DNA of 47,875 nucleotides, taken from positions 1 through 47,875 of the forward strand of contig NZ_NPDU01000033.1 of the NCBI RefSeq assembly GCF_002811985.1. Reading direction: 5' to 3'. Both the position numbers and the translations under genes were made by a program. The notes under the pieces are model-generated. The model was given only the letters and a program-made list of their open reading frames with translations, made no database searches and had not been told where the DNA came from. Positions 25,165 to 34,252 of this stretch are shown here, in pieces; the first letter of the stretch is position 1, and every line of letters begins with the position of its first letter. This stretch comes from Leptospira adleri. Lineage in GTDB: Bacteria > Spirochaetota > Leptospiria > Leptospirales > Leptospiraceae.

Positions 25165-27342
25165 TTATTTCCTTTTCAGGATTTTTCGAATCACGGACTG
25201 AACTTCTTCGATTTTGTAAGGTTTGTCTAAAATGGCGCGTACGCCTTCTTGAAGAAGTTTTTCTTTTTTATCCCTTTCGATATGTCCCGAAGTAACGATC
25301 ACCTTAACTTCGGGATTGATTTTTTTCAATTTTTGAAAGAGGATGTCGCCGCTCATTTCGGGCATTCCTAAATCGGTGATTATCAGATCGATTTGAAGGT
25401 CCGGGTTCTGAAAAACTTCAAGCGCGTGTTTTCCCGAATTCGCGGTAAAAACCTTACATCCGGATAATTCGAGAATATCTTTTAATACTTCCAAAACCAT
25501 AATCTCGTCGTCGACGATAAGAACGTTTGCCTGAAGTTTCGTAAATTGTCTTGCGTCTTCCGTGTTTGTGGAATCGGAAGCGCTCACTGCGGGAAAATAA
25601 AGTTTAAAAGTGGTTCCCTGATTTGCGATCGATTCTACGTCGATGAAGCCGAAATGATTTTTTGTGATCGTGTCCACGATCGAAAGACCTAAGCCCGTTC
25701 CTTTTCCCCTTTCCTTCGTTGTAAAAAAGGGTTCGAAAATTCTTCGTTTCGTTTCCGGACTCATTCCTTTTCCGGTGTCACTTACACCGATACAAACGTA
25801 TTCGGTCGCGTTGCCCGCTAAAAATTTCCTGCGAACCTCTTCCCCTTTTACGGTCGTTTCCTGGATCGTGATCTTTCCACCGTCCGGCATTGCGTCCCTC
25901 GCGTTCAAGGCCAAGTTTAGAATCACTTGGTGAAGGTGGCCGCTATCTCCCCGGATGATTCCGTTTGTCAGGTCGATTTTCGTTTCTATGGAAATGTTTT
26001 TCGGAAGTGAAAAGGAAAGTATGTCTGTGACTTCGCGGATGATATGCGAAATCGAAATCGGCTTGAGTTCGGAAGAACCCGGTCTTGAAAAAAGGAGAAG
26101 CTGTTTTGTGATCGATCCACCTCTTTTGGCTGCCTCGATAATTCTATGAACGTGCTTGTTGAGATCGGGATTACCCTCTATCCGTAACTTCATAACTTCC
26201 GCGCTTCCCATGATCATCGTAAGAAGATTGTTAAAATCGTGGGCGACGCCTCCTGCGAGCAATCCTATACTTTCCATTTTCTGGGCTTGGCGGACGATTT
26301 CTTCCGAGGTTTTTCTTTCCGAAATATTTCGGACGATTCCTTGTAAAAAACCGTTCTTCAAAATTTTTGCATTGATTTCGACGGGAACGACACTTCCGTC
26401 TTTGCGGACTAATTTTCTCTCGCTCAAAACCGGCTTACTGGTGCGAAGTTCCTTCATACGAAGAGGATTTTTTTTAAGGTCTTCCGGTTCGATGACGTCC
26501 CAAATCGTAAGGTTTGAAAATTCTTCCTTGGTATAACCTAACAATGAACAGCCGCTCGGGTTGATCTCGACGTATTTACCGTCCTGGTCCGTAAGGAAGA
26601 TCGTGTCCGAAGCCTGTTCGACCAAGGAACGATAACGCGCTTCACTTTCCGATTTGAGATCTTCGATTCTTTTTCTTTCGATTGCGATTCCTGCGATATG
26701 CGCGAGAGAATGAATCAATCTCAAATCCAGCTCGGAAGGTTTTTTGGGCTCGTTGTAATAAAGGGCGAAAGTTCCCAAGACCTGATTGGAAGTAGAAAGA
26801 ATCGGATGCGACCAGCAGGATCTCAAATGAAATCTTTCCGCTAAATCCCGATAATCCTCCCAGAGAGGGTCCGTCTGTATATTTTGAACGACGACTAATT
26901 TTTTTGTATAAGCCGCGGTTCCGCAAGAGCCTACCTTGGGACCGATTTTGACTCCGTCGATGCTTTCGTTGTATTCTTTCGGCAAACTCGGAGCCGCGCC
27001 GTGTCTTAGAGTGATTCCGTCCTTATCCAAAAGAAGAATACTCGCGTGAATATCGGAACGATATTCTTCGATCGCCGAAGTCAGAGTGAGAAGAATCTCT
27101 TTAAGAGATTGTCCCGAGGAAAGTTCTTCAAAAACCTGGAAGAGATGATTTAGAAGTAGTTCGATTTTTCTTTGCTCTTCCGCGTCTGAAAGAGCGAGCC
27201 AACCCTTTGCACGGGATTCATTTCCGAATAATGATTTGATTAAACCGACTGGAAAGAGTAAAAGTCTATAAAACGATTCTAAAATTGAAGTGGTAGTTCC
27301 TTTTTTAGAGAGCATCGAAGTATTTATAGAATGTTGAAGCAT
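25165..27342 (-). CDS. Hybrid sensor histidine kinase (GAF-PAS-HisKA-HATPase-REC)
   Basis: This 725-residue cytoplasmic hybrid kinase has a GAF domain (about 60-225, with GSCGTAAYTKK), a PAS domain (about 232-345), HisKA (about 355-420) with phospho-accepting H368 in GGVAHDFNNLL, and an HATPase domain with N476/N480, the D522 G1 box DTGKGMS and GTGLGLSIV. A C-terminal receiver domain (about 606-722) has acidic D611/D612, phospho-acceptor D657 and K707. There is no transmembrane helix beyond a short hydrophobic stretch near 24-40, which may be a membrane-associating segment. The signal is unknown. No cognate response regulator gene is adjacent, so it likely works through a phosphotransfer partner or as an orphan kinase. 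It is a single gene. Confidence 0.92.
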   Translation of the reverse strand: MLQHSINTSMLSKKGTTTSILESFYRLLLFPVGLIKSLFGNESRAKGWLALSDAEEQRKIELLLNHLFQVFEELSSGQSLKEILLTLTSAIEEYRSDIHASILLLDKDGITLRHGAAPSLPKEYNESIDGVKIGPKVGSCGTAAYTKKLVVVQNIQTDPLWEDYRDLAERFHLRSCWSHPILSTSNQVLGTFALYYNEPKKPSELDLRLIHSLAHIAGIAIERKRIEDLKSESEARYRSLVEQASDTIFLTDQDGKYVEINPSGCSLLGYTKEEFSNLTIWDVIEPEDLKKNPLRMKELRTSKPVLSERKLVRKDGSVVPVEINAKILKNGFLQGIVRNISERKTSEEIVRQAQKMESIGLLAGGVAHDFNNLLTMIMGSAEVMKLRIEGNPDLNKHVHRIIEAAKRGGSITKQLLLFSRPGSSELKPISISHIIREVTDILSFSLPKNISIETKIDLTNGIIRGDSGHLHQVILNLALNARDAMPDGGKITIQETTVKGEEVRRKFLAGNATEYVCIGVSDTGKGMSPETKRRIFEPFFTTKERGKGTGLGLSIVDTITKNHFGFIDVESIANQGTTFKLYFPAVSASDSTNTEDARQFTKLQANVLIVDDEIMVLEVLKDILELSGCKVFTANSGKHALEVFQNPDLQIDLIITDLGMPEMSGDILFQKLKKINPEVKVIVTSGHIERDKKEKLLQEGVRAILDKPYKIEEVQSVIRKILKRK

Positions 27343-28008
27343 AAGCTATCGATCGTGGACGAAAAATTTGGGATCTTTCTTTAAGAGACGAGTTAAACTT
27401 ATAAATTCGCGGATCCCGTCGAAACAAAATGAATTCATAAGAAATTTCCTCTTTTTATTTTCGCGTTCAATTTTAATCCCGCAACTTGATTCGCAAACTC
27501 ATCTAAGAATCGGATTCAAAAAAACGATCGGCGCGGCAACGGAAGAAGAAAACGATAACACAAATCCAAAAAAAAACATCCGAAAGAAAATTTTGATTCT
27601 GTTTTGTGCCTAATTGTTATATTAGGAAACGACCTGATTCTTTCGAATTCTCGTTAAAAATAAAGGAATTGGATGAAATTAAAGATCCGATTTTTTTCTA
27701 CCTCGACGTTGCAGTCTTGATAAAATCTTCGCTTTTACTTACAGCGCGTCCCAAAACCTTATTTTATTTTGTCGGAAAGATCAAGCCGCAAGGTTCTTTC
27801 CCAGTTTTGGGAGAGGTTCTTATTCTAAAAATCCGGTTTGAGAAAGTTAAAACCCGCAGTTTGATTGGAACAAAAAGAAGAATCGGATATTTTCTGTGGA
27901 AGCCGATTTTGTTTTGAAGAGCCGTGATATTTTCGGTAAAAAACGAATCGTTGTAAAACTCGAATTCAAAGTGAAAGGTTAACATTTATTTCTAAACGTT
28001 CGAACGAC
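27343..28008. other. Long intergenic region between the hybrid kinase and AraC-family genes
   Basis: No gene that I can support. Several AT-rich frames are open for 70-100 codons but have no SD, signal sequence or family resemblance. A frame at 27851-27982 (plus) reads as a plausible C-terminal peptide without a start. AATCGG/CCGATT arms around 27891-27919 form a small hairpin followed by TTGTTTT. The region presumably contains the kinase promoter. Confidence 0.4.
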
Positions 28009-28830
28009 TCAATCCGGTTCGTTTCTAAGTTTTAGTAATTTGTAATATTGCTCCGGCGACTTTCCCACGATCGTTTTGAAATCTTTGATAAAATGCGACT
28101 GATCGAAATAACCTAAATCCAGAGCGAGCCGGATTACGTCGACATCCCGGCCGTTCTCCAATCTTTCCGCGGCCTCATGCAATCTGTATCTTTGAATCAC
28201 CCATTTCGGAGTAACTCCTACGTATCGGTTGAATTGACGCTGAAGCGTTCTTTTGTGGATGCGAAGTCGGTTCGCCAAATCATCGACTTTATGAACGTCA
28301 GGATTTTGGAAAATAGAATCGATCGTTTCTTGAATCCAAAGTACGTTTTCATCCGGCTCCGGTAGATTCTGCAAAAGAATCCGCTCCATGATTTCCAATC
28401 TATCTTGATCGTTCCGAGCGGAAAGAATCGAGTTTTCCAACCGGATCGTATCCACCGGAAAGACGGAATCAATCGGAATGGAACGATTCCGAATCGAACG
28501 GACCGGCTTTTGAAAGAACGGATAAAATGCTCCGGGTTTGAATTTTACTCCCCAGACCTTTCCAGAATCTTTTAAGAGATAGGAAAATTTTCCTTCGATG
28601 ATTCCTTGAATTCTCGAATTCTCTTTTTCGATCACAAGATGGACGCTCGGATGCGGAAGCGTTTCAGCGAGTTGCGGTTCTTTGTTTCTGAGATCCCATT
28701 CTACGGTCCAATGATGTTCTATGTAAAATTCCAATTTTGAAGAACCGGGTAAATAACGTGCATGGATCAGATTGCTCGTGTCTTTATCCGATTTTAGAAC
28801 GCCCCTAGGTTTGTCTTCTTTCGATCTCAT
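28009..28830 (-). CDS. AraC-family transcriptional regulator
   Basis: This 273-residue protein has a DUF6597-type N-terminal domain (HHWTVEWDLR, AETLPHPSVHLVIE, GVKFKPGAFYPF) and a C-terminal AraC DNA-binding domain (about 170-268). The latter has two helix-turn-helix units: VDDLANRLRIHKRTLQRQF and the second, VIRLALDLGYFDQSHFIKDF with KTIVGKSPEQYYK. Such regulators usually activate nearby or unlinked genes in response to a small molecule. It is divergent from the GFA-domain gene, with a 258-base gap containing the direct repeat AACTTTAAAAACTTTAAA near 29003. The target is unknown. Confidence 0.9.
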   Translation of the reverse strand: MRSKEDKPRGVLKSDKDTSNLIHARYLPGSSKLEFYIEHHWTVEWDLRNKEPQLAETLPHPSVHLVIEKENSRIQGIIEGKFSYLLKDSGKVWGVKFKPGAFYPFFQKPVRSIRNRSIPIDSVFPVDTIRLENSILSARNDQDRLEIMERILLQNLPEPDENVLWIQETIDSIFQNPDVHKVDDLANRLRIHKRTLQRQFNRYVGVTPKWVIQRYRLHEAAERLENGRDVDVIRLALDLGYFDQSHFIKDFKTIVGKSPEQYYKLLKLRNEPD

Positions 28831-29088
28831 CTACGGATCTATAAAATCAAAGACGAAACGAAGATACAACGAGTTTTTCTAATACGATAAAAACACGACT
28901 CGTCGCGATCAAAGGACAAAAAACTTTCTCGGAAAGAATGGAAACATATATGACAGTATTTGGCAACATTCGAAAACGTATGTGCAATCGATTTAAAAAA
29001 TTCTTAACTTTAAAAACTTTAAAAGTTGAATCTCGGAAAGGATAAAATTCATACTTTGAAAGAGAAAAATAACGGAAGGGAATCAGGT

Positions 29089-29496
29089 ATGAGTTTAAAA
29101 AAATACAGCGGTAGCTGTCACTGTGGAAAGGTAAAATACGAAGTCGATCTGGATCTTTCTTTAGGAACTTCGAAGTGCAATTGTTCCTTCTGCGGTAAGG
29201 TAAGGAATTGGAGCGCGATGATAAAACCTTCAGCGTTTCGTCTTCTTTCCGGCAAAGAAGAATTGGGAGATTATCAATTTGGAACGATGAGCGCAAGACA
29301 TAAATTTTGTAGGAATTGCGGAGTTAGAACCTTTACCGAAGGTTATATCGAAGAAATCGGAGGCGATTTTGTCAGCGTTAGTTTGTCAACCTTGGACGAT
29401 CTTGAACCCGGCGAACTCGTCGAAGCTCCGCTCTGGTACGCGGACGGTCTTCATAATAACTGGAGATCGCAGCCCGCGGAAATTCGTCATCTTTGA
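29089..29496 (+). CDS. GFA/CENP-V domain zinc protein
   Basis: This 135-residue protein has the glutathione-dependent formaldehyde-activating (GFA) fold. Zinc-binding cysteines are at C10/C12 (SCHCG), C30, C32 and C35 (CNCSFC) and C74/C77 (CRNCG), the normal pattern. The family includes S-hydroxymethylglutathione synthase, but most members are uncharacterised; thiol-aldehyde chemistry is an inference only. I chose ATG 29089, with GGAAGGGA upstream, over the in-frame 29026 start that lacks an SD. It is convergent with the GlcG-like gene across two hairpins. Confidence 0.85.
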   Translation: MSLKKYSGSCHCGKVKYEVDLDLSLGTSKCNCSFCGKVRNWSAMIKPSAFRLLSGKEELGDYQFGTMSARHKFCRNCGVRTFTEGYIEEIGGDFVSVSLSTLDDLEPGELVEAPLWYADGLHNNWRSQPAEIRHL

Positions 29497-29544
29497 AGTA
29501 GGATAGAAAGGATTCGAATTTTTTTCTCGCGAGAATATTTCAAA

Positions 29545-29577
29545 CCGAGCAAAACATTTCTTTAACGATTTGCTCGG
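29545..29577. terminator. Hairpin 1 between convergent GFA and GlcG-like genes
   Basis: CCGAGCAAA (29545-29553) and TTTGCTCGG (29569-29577) make a 9-bp perfect stem with a 15-base loop. On the minus strand it is followed by TTTGAAATATT, which gives a weak intrinsic terminator for the GlcG-like gene. Confidence 0.5.
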
Positions 29578-29585
29578 ATGAATTT

Positions 29586-29635
29586 CCGCTTTCACCAAAT
29601 CCGATTCTCATAAAACGCGTGTTTGGTGAAAGCGG
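29586..29635. repeat. 14-bp perfect inverted repeat (hairpin 2)
   Basis: CCGCTTTCACCAAA (29586-29599) and TTTGGTGAAAGCGG (29622-29635) are perfect inverted copies separated by 22 bases. It lies only five bases past the stop of the GlcG-like gene. There is no strong T-run on either side. It may be a terminator stem, an mRNA 3' stabiliser or a dispersed repeat. Confidence 0.6.
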
Positions 29636-29639
29636 GAGA

Positions 29640-30137
29640 TTATTCTTTGACGGCTTCTAAACCCGCTCTCGCGACTTGACCGTCCTGCGAGGAGGTTCCG
29701 CCGGAAACTCCGATGGCGCCGATGATTTTTCCGTCTTGAAGGATCAACTCTCCACCCTCCAGAGGATAAACTCCGGGAATTCCGATCAGACGAAGACCCA
29801 TTCCGCCGGCTACAACCGAATCTTCCATCGCTTTCGTAGGCCTTCTGAAATTGACCGCGCACTTTGCCTTTCCCTGCGAGATATCGATGGAACCGAATTG
29901 AGTTCCGTCGATTCTCTCCAGATAAACCAGGTTTCCACCGGAATCCACGATCGAGATAACCATCTTCCAGCCGTTTTTTTTGGCTTCCGCCTCCGCTTTC
30001 AAAACGATCTTTTTCGCTACTTCGAGTCGGATCGGATTTCCGTAGTCGGGAAATCCAGGTTGATTTTGGCTCATGACGTTTTGTGAACTTGCGATGAGAA
30101 TACAAGCCGCGGCGAACGTGAAAATTTTTGGGTACAT
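29640..30137 (-). CDS. Secreted GlcG/HbpS-family protein
   Basis: This 165-residue protein has an N-terminal signal peptide (IFTFAAACILIASSQNVMS) and a GlcG/HbpS (DUF336) domain. LEVAKKIVLKAEAEAKKNGW, SIVDSGGNLVYLERIDG, GMGLRLIGIPGVYPLEGG and IGAIGVSGGTSSQDGQVA are the conserved blocks. HbpS binds haem outside Streptomyces cells; GlcG is of unknown function in glycolate clusters. Haem binding here is only a possibility. ATG at 30135-30137 has a GGAGGG SD with seven bases spacing. The export signal suggests the periplasm or exterior. Confidence 0.85.
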   Translation of the reverse strand: MYPKIFTFAAACILIASSQNVMSQNQPGFPDYGNPIRLEVAKKIVLKAEAEAKKNGWKMVISIVDSGGNLVYLERIDGTQFGSIDISQGKAKCAVNFRRPTKAMEDSVVAGGMGLRLIGIPGVYPLEGGELILQDGKIIGAIGVSGGTSSQDGQVARAGLEAVKE

Positions 30138-30473
30138 AAAGTTCCCTCCGTTGTATTAAAATGGGATTTTGTTAACCGAAGAGTCGTCTTACATCGAAAT
30201 AAATCGAGGAAATGGAATTTTCGGGTTTTAGTTTAACCTTTTGGGATTTGAAACTGAGGTCGATCGACGACGAAAGATTCGCCAGGATCGAGGCGGGTTT
30301 TTCTAAGAGCGGAGAAAAAATTCTAAATTTAGAATCTAATCAAAGTAAAATATCTTAACTTCGCGATGTCAAGTTCTTTAAGAAATTGTATTTGAGAATT
30401 TAAGGAAACCGTATTTCTTTTCTATTGTAGAATCGGATTACAATTGATTTTTATTTTTTTAAAGGAGAATAAC
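30138..30473. other. Divergent intergenic region with AT-rich palindrome
   Basis: This 336-base region sits between the GlcG-like gene and the DinB gene. It carries a 16-bp perfect palindrome ATTCTAAATTTAGAAT at 30320-30335. No ORF or RNA gene is visible. Confidence 0.5.
30320..30335. promoter_or_regulatory. 16-bp perfect AT-rich palindrome, possible operator
   Basis: ATTCTAAATTTAGAAT reads the same on both strands. It sits 139 bases before the DinB start and 183 bases before the GlcG-like start. A dimeric regulator such as a Fur/PerR-type protein could bind, but AT-rich palindromes also occur by chance. Confidence 0.35.
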
Positions 30474-31022
30474 GTGCTGCATCGTAATTTTCAAAACTTG
30501 GCCGGTTACAATTTATGGATGAACGATCGCATCTATTCCGCGGCGGAAAGATTGCCCGCGTCGATTCGAACTCAGGATCAAAAGGCGTTTTTCGGATCCA
30601 TACATGCGACTTTGAATCATATTCTTTGGGGGGATAAGATTTGGTTGGGTCGATTTTTCAAGGGAGGATATTCTTTTGATATTCTTACCGAGGAGACGAT
30701 CGCCGGCGTGGAAGGACAGAATTCTAACCACCGTCACGAAATCGAAGAGAACTTTGATCGGCTCAAAGAGGAAAGAATGAAAGTCGACCGCGATTTGGTT
30801 CGCTGGATCGGCGAAGGATTTACGGAATCTGATTTTATTAAGGATCTGGAATATCACAATACGAAAGGGACGGCGCAGTCGAGTCCGATATTTTCCGTTT
30901 TGACGCATCTTTTCAATCACCAAACGCATCATAGGGGACAGGTCACGACGTTGTTGTTTCAAAATGGAATCGATCCCGGACCGACGGATTTGATCTATTA
31001 TCTTCGATCGAATTCGAATTGA
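30474..31022 (+). CDS. DinB-family metal-binding four-helix protein
   Basis: This 182-residue protein has the DinB/YfiT four-helix-bundle fold. The N-terminus LAGYNLWMNDRIY, helix 2 HATLNHILWGDKIWLGRF and the C-terminal HLFNHQTHHRGQV are characteristic. The histidines in the first and last blocks form the usual metal triad. Many members are thiol-dependent S-transferases or have unknown function. The start is GTG 30474-30476 with a strong AAAGGAGA SD; an ATG at 30444 lacks one. It is a single gene. Confidence 0.87.
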   Translation: MLHRNFQNLAGYNLWMNDRIYSAAERLPASIRTQDQKAFFGSIHATLNHILWGDKIWLGRFFKGGYSFDILTEETIAGVEGQNSNHRHEIEENFDRLKEERMKVDRDLVRWIGEGFTESDFIKDLEYHNTKGTAQSSPIFSVLTHLFNHQTHHRGQVTTLLFQNGIDPGPTDLIYYLRSNSN

Positions 31023-31111
31023 AATTTAAAATTCAATTCTTCTTTTTAAGAATTTAGAATCCGCCAAAAAAAGGCTTTCCTCCGCCGATAGAGGAGATCA
31101 GGATTCTCCCC

Positions 31112-32092
31112 ATGTTCTTAGGATTCAAAACAAAAGTTCGATTTTTTTCGCTTTCTATCTTTTCGGCGTTGATCTTTTTATTTTTCATCGGCGCTTGTTC
31201 GAGCGCGCCTATCGTCAACAAACCTCTCGAAGGAAATTTGGATTTGCAGGGTCACCGAGGCGCTCGCGGGCTAAAACCGGAAAATACCTGGCCTGCTTTC
31301 GAAGAAGCGATTCGACAAGGGATGACGACGTTGGAGCTGGATACGGTTCTTACGAAAGATAAAAAAATCATTATCCATCACGATTCGGAAACCAATCCGG
31401 TAATCTGTCAAAAGAAGGATGGAACCGAAATTCTTTCCCGGTCTTTATATGAACTCAATTTAGCGGAGTTAAAACAGCTCGACTGCGGAGCCAAAAAAAA
31501 TCCAAAGTATCCCGAGCAAATTCCCGTTCCCGGTACTGAGTTGATCACGATCGAAGAATTTTTTGTTCTCGTCGCAAAAACCGAAAAACAATTTCCTGAA
31601 AAGCCCAAGCTCAAATTTAATATCGAAACAAAATTCCCAAACGATGATAAGGCGCAGTTGCCGATCGAAATCGTGAAAGAACACGTGAGTCTTTTGGTTC
31701 AAAGTGTGGAGAAAGCGAAGGCGACGGATCGAACAACGATTCAATCGTTTTATCTAAAGGCGCTTCCGATCGTAAAAGAGAAAAATCCGAAAATCAAAAC
31801 GAGCGCCCTTTTTTCGCCGACTTATTTTCAAGGTGCGATGATGACTTTCGGTTTGGGAAATTCTACGAGAAAGAATGTGTTGGAAAAAACCCTTGAAGTC
31901 AAAGCGGATATCATATCGCCCTATTTTCTCTACGTGACGAAAGAATTTGTGCGAGAGGCGCATTCCCATAAAATTTCGGTGATCCCATGGACCGTCAACG
32001 AACGATCCGAAATGCAACGATTGATAAAAGCCGGTGTGGATGGGATTATTACGGATTACCCGGATCGATTAAAACAAATATCTAAACAATAA
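31112..32092 (+). CDS. Glycerophosphodiester phosphodiesterase lipoprotein
   Basis: This 326-residue exported GDPD (UgpQ/GlpQ family) hydrolyses glycerophosphodiesters to glycerol-3-phosphate and an alcohol. The signal ends in lipobox FIGAC with lipid cysteine C29. The TIM-barrel catalytic motifs are present: [13 protein letters not shown] with H48 and E57, [12 protein letters not shown] with E75 and D77, and the HHD at 89-91. C-terminal SVIPWTVNE and [11 protein letters not shown] complete the family pattern. It may scavenge glycerol-3-phosphate from host or own phospholipids. There is no partner transporter in the window. Confidence 0.93.
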   Translation: MFLGFKTKVRFFSLSIFSALIFLFFIGACSSAPIVNKPLEGNLDLQGHRGARGLKPENTWPAFEEAIRQGMTTLELDTVLTKDKKIIIHHDSETNPVICQKKDGTEILSRSLYELNLAELKQLDCGAKKNPKYPEQIPVPGTELITIEEFFVLVAKTEKQFPEKPKLKFNIETKFPNDDKAQLPIEIVKEHVSLLVQSVEKAKATDRTTIQSFYLKALPIVKEKNPKIKTSALFSPTYFQGAMMTFGLGNSTRKNVLEKTLEVKADIISPYFLYVTKEFVREAHSHKISVIPWTVNERSEMQRLIKAGVDGIITDYPDRLKQISKQ

Positions 32093-32233
32093 GAATATAA
32101 TAAAAATTTAAAGTTTCTTGTTCCTCCAAATTAAAAAAGGTAAGAATTCAGCCTCTTTTCTTCTCCGTGCGGAACTGTTTTCAGTAGGCGGGCGCGAATG
32201 GCGCTTGCAATTTTAAGATCGGAGAATACAAAT

Positions 32234-32719
32234 ATGGTTATGGATTTCATTCAAAAACTTCCCAGAAAATTGGAAGAAGTTCTCGGAACGGAAGGGGTTG
32301 ATCAATTCGTCGATTTTCTAAACTCGGCATTGATTGCTTCTCGGGCGCAAATTTTGGAAACTTCTTCCGATCGTTTCGAACTTCGAGTGTCGACGGACAT
32401 TTCTAAATTAAAGGTCGAGCTGATCGCGTTTAAGACGGACATGAAAAATGAATTTTTGGAATTTAAGATTCAAATTCAATCCGAGCACGCAAGATTTCGA
32501 TCTGAAATTCGAATGGACGTAGCTGCTTTTACAGCGGAAATTCGAAAAGAATTTAAGGAGCTTCGAGAAGAAACGACTCAATCTCGATTAGAAATCTTTA
32601 AATCCATGGGAGAGATTCATAAATCCATCGCAATGCAAACTCGCTGGATGTTCGGCGCTCTTCTTGGATCGGTCGGTTTAGTATTCGCGATTGAAAAACT
32701 TCTACATTCACTTCCGTAA
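32234..32719 (+). CDS. Coiled-coil protein with C-terminal membrane anchor (DUF1640-like)
   Basis: This 161-residue protein starts MVMDFIQKLPRKLEEVLG and has a central coiled coil of about 80 residues (ISKLKVELIAFKTDMKNEF onward, repeated K-E-F-x-E heptads). A single C-terminal transmembrane helix (MFGALLGSVGLVFAIEKL) closes it. The pattern resembles DUF1640/CCDC90-type proteins, which are found in several copies in Leptospira genomes. The function is unknown. I chose ATG 32234, which has GGAG at 32220; an ATG at 32198 would add 12 residues and cannot be excluded. Confidence 0.7.
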   Translation: MVMDFIQKLPRKLEEVLGTEGVDQFVDFLNSALIASRAQILETSSDRFELRVSTDISKLKVELIAFKTDMKNEFLEFKIQIQSEHARFRSEIRMDVAAFTAEIRKEFKELREETTQSRLEIFKSMGEIHKSIAMQTRWMFGALLGSVGLVFAIEKLLHSLP

Positions 32720-32814
32720 ACTGCGGAAAATTTACAATCTTCAAAATGCGACCTTCCGAGCGGAAGGCGCTTCGATGGAACTATAAAATCATTCTTTCCG
32801 GGTCTGAATTCTTA

Positions 32815-34104
32815 TCAGTCCTTTGTGTCCGCAGGTTTTTTGAATGCGTTTTGAAATTCTAAAATCTTAAGAAACTTCTTATATCTTTTTGCGTTTCTTC
32901 TGGAACGAATTTGGTCCAAAATTAAATTTCCTATCAAAGACTTTGGAAGTTTCGGTTCTTGACCTTGACCGATTCTACGGAGTTGGAGTCGAATTGCGGA
33001 CATTTTAGAAAGGGAATTAAAAGCCGGGTTGGAAAGATTCGGAATTTTTACATCGACGGAATTTGTTTTACCGGAAAGTAATTGGAACGCAGAATCGGGT
33101 TCAAAAGCGAAGGGGGCTGCGATTCCGATGACGTCTAACGCGCCTCCCGCAACGGCGTCTTCCATCACGTTTTTGGAACGAAATCCTCCCGTGGACATCA
33201 GAGGCATTTTGGCTGTGGATCTTGCCTTTTTTGCAAATTCCAAAAAGTAGGCCTCCCTTTTTCTCGTGCCGTTGGATTCCCCGCCTTGCATTGCGGGAGA
33301 TTCGTAGTTACCTCCTGAGATTTCCAAAAGATCTATATTCGTTTTGTTTAACATTTGAACGACTTGGATCGCGTCTTCTTCTCGAAAACCGCCGCCTTGA
33401 AAGTCCGCCGAATTCAGTTTGACTCCGACTGAAAATTCTTTCTTGGTTCGAGCTTGAATACCGTTTACGATTTCAATAAGAATTCTAGCGCGATTTTCCA
33501 AAGAGCCTCCCCACTGATCCTCTCTGAGATTGGTCAACGGTGAAAGAAATTGGTTGAGAAGATAACCGTGAGCGGCGTGAACTTCCACTCCGTCAAAACC
33601 CGCCTTTTCAGCGATGAGCGCCGCTTGGATAAAACGTTCTATGATTTTTCGAATTTCGTCTTCGGAAAGAGCGCGAGGAGTTCCGAAGACCTTCGCAAAC
33701 ATTCTTCCGGGAATATGGACTTTTACGGCGGAGGGAGCGACTGGAGTTTCCGAAATATAACTGAAGACCTGTCTTCCCGGATGATTGATCTGCATCCAAA
33801 ATTTGGAGCCGCCCGATTTGCCAGCCTCCGCCCATCGTTTGAATCGATCCAAACTTCCGTTGTCCCGGACGATCACGTTCCCCGGTCCGGTCAGAGCGTA
33901 AGGATCCACCATCGCGTTTCCGGTTAAAAGAAGGCCCGCTCCTCCTTGTCCCCAACGCTTGTAGAGCCGGATCATCTTTTCTCCAGGTAAAAAATCATCG
34001 TCCGCTAAACTTTCCTCCATTGACGCCTTTGCGATTCGATTGGGTAGAATTTGCCCGTTTGGCAAACGAAGAGGTTGTGAAAGAGGGGAGGCCGTGGTTG
34101 ACAT
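32815..34104 (-). CDS. NADH:flavin oxidoreductase, old yellow enzyme family
   Basis: This 429-residue FMN TIM-barrel oxidoreductase reduces activated alkenes or related electrophiles with NAD(P)H. Family blocks: LPNRIAKASMEESLA near the N-terminus, FWMQINHPGRQ, GFDGVEVHAAHGYLLNQFLSP with the HxxH substrate-binding pair, GGSLENRARIL and C-terminal GVLD-type phosphate-binding strands (MSTGGFRSK). It lacks the extra C-terminal Fe-S/FAD domains of 2,4-dienoyl-CoA reductase. I chose ATG 34102-34104, with GGAG seven bases upstream; the frame extends to 34140. It is divergent from a TetR gene, with two operator-like repeats between them, so it is probably repressed by that TetR. Confidence 0.9.
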   Translation of the reverse strand: MSTTASPLSQPLRLPNGQILPNRIAKASMEESLADDDFLPGEKMIRLYKRWGQGGAGLLLTGNAMVDPYALTGPGNVIVRDNGSLDRFKRWAEAGKSGGSKFWMQINHPGRQVFSYISETPVAPSAVKVHIPGRMFAKVFGTPRALSEDEIRKIIERFIQAALIAEKAGFDGVEVHAAHGYLLNQFLSPLTNLREDQWGGSLENRARILIEIVNGIQARTKKEFSVGVKLNSADFQGGGFREEDAIQVVQMLNKTNIDLLEISGGNYESPAMQGGESNGTRKREAYFLEFAKKARSTAKMPLMSTGGFRSKNVMEDAVAGGALDVIGIAAPFAFEPDSAFQLLSGKTNSVDVKIPNLSNPAFNSLSKMSAIRLQLRRIGQGQEPKLPKSLIGNLILDQIRSRRNAKRYKKFLKILEFQNAFKKPADTKD

Positions 34105-34133
34105 GGAAAATCTCCGATTTAAGAATTCATTCC

Positions 34134-34145
34134 TACCCATCGGTA
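34134..34145. promoter_or_regulatory. TetR operator-like site 1 (TACC-N4-GGTA)
   Basis: TACCCATCGGTA has outer arms TACC/GGTA. It sits in a longer direct repeat, ATTCCTACC-NNN-(C/T)GGTATTTATTTTT, shared with site 2. It is 30 bases upstream of the OYE start, where a bound repressor would block its promoter or leader. Confidence 0.6.
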
Positions 34146-34178
34146 TTTATTTTTTGAAAGTCGTCAACTTTAAATTCC

Positions 34179-34190
34179 TACCAGTTGGTA
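34179..34190. promoter_or_regulatory. TetR operator-like site 2 (TACC-N4-GGTA)
   Basis: TACCAGTTGGTA repeats site 1, with centres 45 bases apart, and has the same ATTCC and TTTATTTTT flanks. It is 63 bases upstream of the tetR GTG start. The pair fits autoregulation plus control of the divergent OYE gene. Confidence 0.6.
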
Positions 34191-34252
34191 TTTATTTTTA
34201 AATTTGAAACTGAATTCGTTTGACCAGGCGAGTGATTTTGGGAGAATGAAAA

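Noticed and set aside
27851..27982. 44-codon plus-strand open frame ending VVKLEFKVKG
   Set aside because: It reads like a protein C-terminus but has no start codon with SD and no family resemblance; too short to call a pseudogene.
27343..28008. Possible small RNA or additional gene in the longest gap
   Set aside because: Only weak hairpins and AT-rich open frames were seen; nothing that could be named.
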